Assembly: GCA_024734555.1 (NCBI GenBank) | Contig: JANPWX010000073.1 | Coordinates: 1-64,000 of the forward strand | Direction: 5' to 3' | DNA length: 64,000 nucleotides | Source of the DNA: Trochalopteron elliotii | Lineage: Eukaryota > Chordata > Aves > Passeriformes > Leiothrichidae | Shown: piece after piece, positions 61,523 to 64,000 of the stretch | Position numbering within the stretch: the stretch's first letter is position 1 | Layout of the letters: each line of letters opens with the position of its first letter | The notes under the pieces: generated by a model | What the model was told of the DNA's origin: nothing | Databases searched by the model: none | The model's input: only the letters and a program-made list of their open reading frames with translations | Made by a program: the position numbers and the translations under genes

Positions 61523-64000
61523 GGTGAGAAGTTTCTGGTTCTGACCGCATCTTGATCCAACACTTTTTGAAACCACCTGACACTTCATCCCTCTTGAGTC
61601 ACCAGAGCATAGAGGGTCTGCCTAAAGTCATGTATTGTTCTGCACTGGGATATCTTTTACCACCTCCCCCACTCCTTGGTGTATTCACTTACCTAGTTGC
61701 ATTTATTCCCTGCAGTAGTTATCTGTATTGGTATGTTATGTCCTAAATGCCTTGGATTTTCATACCAGGCTGTCTATATAATGGCTCACTTGCATTCGTT
61801 TAAGCACTGTTATCTGTGCTGGCTAGGAACTATCTTTCTTTGTCCTTTTACTGATCTGGCTTAAGATAAAGATTTTTGTTTTTACTGTAAATTTTGGGTC
61901 ACTCCTGTTTCTGCCATGTTCTCTTGTTTTAGAGAATTATTCAAAGACTACTGAATGTACATAATACTTCTGAAAGAAGTTTCAGGATGGTCCTAAAAAA
62001 AGTCTGCTTCTAAAATCACTTCTTTTTGGCTTAGTTTCATGTCTTAAAGAAGCAGCTCTTTTGTAGTTACTTGGATTATTGCTTATGCCTTCTAAAAGGC
62101 TTTAAGATTAGGAATACCCTCAAACAAAATAAGGCAAACAAAAAGGAATATAATGAGGAGAACTCATCCATCTTTCCTCATCTTTGGCCAGAGAAGCAAG
62201 CCTTGGAAACTTCCTTTATTAAAACTAATTACTTCTGAGGGCAATATCTAGCATTACTCCTATATTTGTCACTTGCTTCCAGATAATCCAGGAAAAAATT
62301 TAAAAAAACTCATTGTAGAGCTAGCTCTCCATGTACTTTCTGAATTTTCTAGGATTCCATTTTATTTCTAGGATTATGGGAGAGAATTTATAGATTAAGT
62401 GTGTTAGGACAGCACTAAAATAAAGCTTTAGAATAGGAAACTGATCTGGCTACTCAGCTATAGAAATAAGGCAAAGCAGCACAATGCCCTTGTAAGATGA
62501 TCCCTAATTACCTGCTTTAAACTTCTTTGCTACTGTGTGTGATGGGAAGTTTGCTGGCACAACTGAGACTGCTTATTCCAAGTGGTCAGAGAGCTCCTCT
62601 CAGGGAGGATTCTCCTAAATTCTATTAATGCAAGTACTGCATGGTTTACTGCTCTGTTTTTGACAGCTCCAGCAGCATTTGAAGTGGACCTGTCAGAAAG
62701 GCTCTGCTAAGCCAGAACATGCTATAGCCATCAAACTTCAGAAGCAAAAGCCTCTGATGGGAGAAGTGACCAAGAACAGCACCACAGAGCCCAAGGGCTA
62801 ATTGGGGCAGTCATTTCTTGATTCTCTGAACAGAAAGTTTGTTTAAATCTAACAGTGGCTGAGGCAGTCTGGGTGTTTCAGAGTGTCAGTACTTTCTGCT
62901 TGTCTGGACCAACCAGTCTGGTGCCTGTTTCTGTATATCTAAAAGCAGCAGTTAAAGTTTGCATAATGGATTTATTTTATCATTTTTGCCTGCAAAGAAA
63001 ATAGTTTGTGATTTTAAAAGAATATACATTTGGCGTTTTTGTGGTAGGGAAATGTGTATTACTTATGTTAGCCTCTCAGTTGCTATAAATCAATGCAGAC
63101 CAAGTGATCTACAGTGATTTAAGAAAAAAAATGTGCAGAATTGTCTGCATTTATTCTGCATTCCATCTTCCTTTGTCCACTAGTTTTTCTTTGAAGAGAC
63201 ATTACTGTGTGAGCAGCCAGCATTCAGCTGTTCACTTCTTCTCTGTGGCTACAGTTTGGACATTTCACCACAGTCTTTCAAACCATGAGGAGTATTTTAA
63301 ACAAACAGAATACAATTGCTGTAACTGGAATTCAGCTCCAAAAGCTTGGACTAACATTCTGCTGACAATGAGAACCATGTTATGATGCAGATTAGACAAT
63401 TACTTCTTGCATTTTATGCAAACCCACCCAAACTCAATTCCCTTCAACACTTCTGTGTCTTTAAAACTACGAGTTTTGTCCTTACTTTTGAATGATTCCT
63501 GTAGCACTCAAGATTTTCTTTGAAAATTTTCTTTCTGGATAATAATGAGATGCAATATTTCATCTTTACAAGATCCAGCAGAATTTAAATTTGAGATAAT
63601 ACGACTGATTTTTCAGAGCAAGATCCCAATTTAAAATTCAGCAATAGCAGGTTACTGTCTGCTTTGAAAATTATTATTACATTACATTAAACCAAAAGAG
63701 CAATACATACATATATTTATATTTATATATGTTAAACTTGCCAAGATTTACAAATTATTCCAAAGATACAACAGCCAGCCAAGAATATTCCTGATTTTAC
63801 ATGAAGGTAACCCTCAACAGCATCACAAGAAGCGTACTTAAAAGCACATATAATTTACAAATATTGTGATTGCAGATGCAAATGAGGCACTTCTTTCCTT
63901 GGTGGTTAATTGCATATACGGACACTTCATCTGCATGAACAGTTGTGATAAATTAAGATATGCAAAATGCTATTAGCATGTTTGCAAATCAGATGTTGTT

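Larger units (their letters stand above)
57573..64000 (-). other. CFAP91: CFAP91 intron sequence with CR1 and solo LTR; no further exon recognised
   Basis: About 6.4 kb lies upstream of the 57572 exon. The expected preceding exon, ending in something like DYELAEVHK, was looked for on the minus strand and not found, so it is probably outside the window. A CR1 fragment (60062-60385) and a solo LTR (60678-61522) are present. The last 2.4 kb is AT-rich with a TA repeat near 63705-63730. Confidence 0.75.

Overview
The window is vertebrate nuclear DNA, almost certainly from a bird and possibly a songbird. It has long AT-rich introns and small exons with GT-AG junctions. It carries five fragments of chicken-repeat-1 (CR1) LINEs and a solo retroviral LTR, and it shows GSK3B-CFAP91 synteny. 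No prokaryotic genes, operons or CRISPR arrays are present. Most open reading frames over 60 codons are chance frames in introns or UTR.

Region 1 (1-36376, + strand) is the 3' half of GSK3B, the glycogen synthase kinase-3 beta Ser/Thr kinase. Four constitutive coding exons (5021-5116, 17635-17821, 23371-23469, 30539-30606) encode residues 272-420 by human numbering, ending in the stop at 30604-30606. A 39-nt microexon at 15242-15280 encodes DSSGTGHFTSGVR, the insert of the neuronal GSK3-beta-2 isoform. It lies just downstream of an unusual CpG-containing, palindrome-rich intronic block (about 13.7-14.9 kb). A 3' UTR of about 5.8 kb follows, with candidate Pumilio and miR-26 sites and several poly(A) signals. 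The most distal credible signal is at 36352-36357.

Region 2 (36377-43741) is the gap between the two convergent genes. It holds a CR1 copy and no gene I can recognise. In mammals the nuclear receptor NR1I2 (PXR) sits here; I find no trace of it.

Region 3 (43742-64000, - strand) is the 3' half of CFAP91 (MAATS1/AAT1), a ciliary and flagellar radial-spoke-associated protein. Seven exons (57456-57572, 54403-54474, 52969-53115, 50235-50456, 48841-48989, 47554-47645, 44063-44343) join in frame to 359 codons ending at a stop. One intron appears to use a GC-AG splice pair. The more upstream exons are not visible and are presumably beyond 64000. The large intron at the right end carries an antisense CR1 and an 845-bp solo LTR with a perfect 5-bp target duplication and an internal 36-37-bp minisatellite.

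The two genes are unrelated in function: a Wnt/insulin-pathway kinase and a structural axoneme protein. They are tail-to-tail neighbours. The most useful observations are the microexon and its flanking block, the missing NR1I2, the GC-AG intron, the inverted repeat beside a GSK3B 5' splice site, and the solo LTR.
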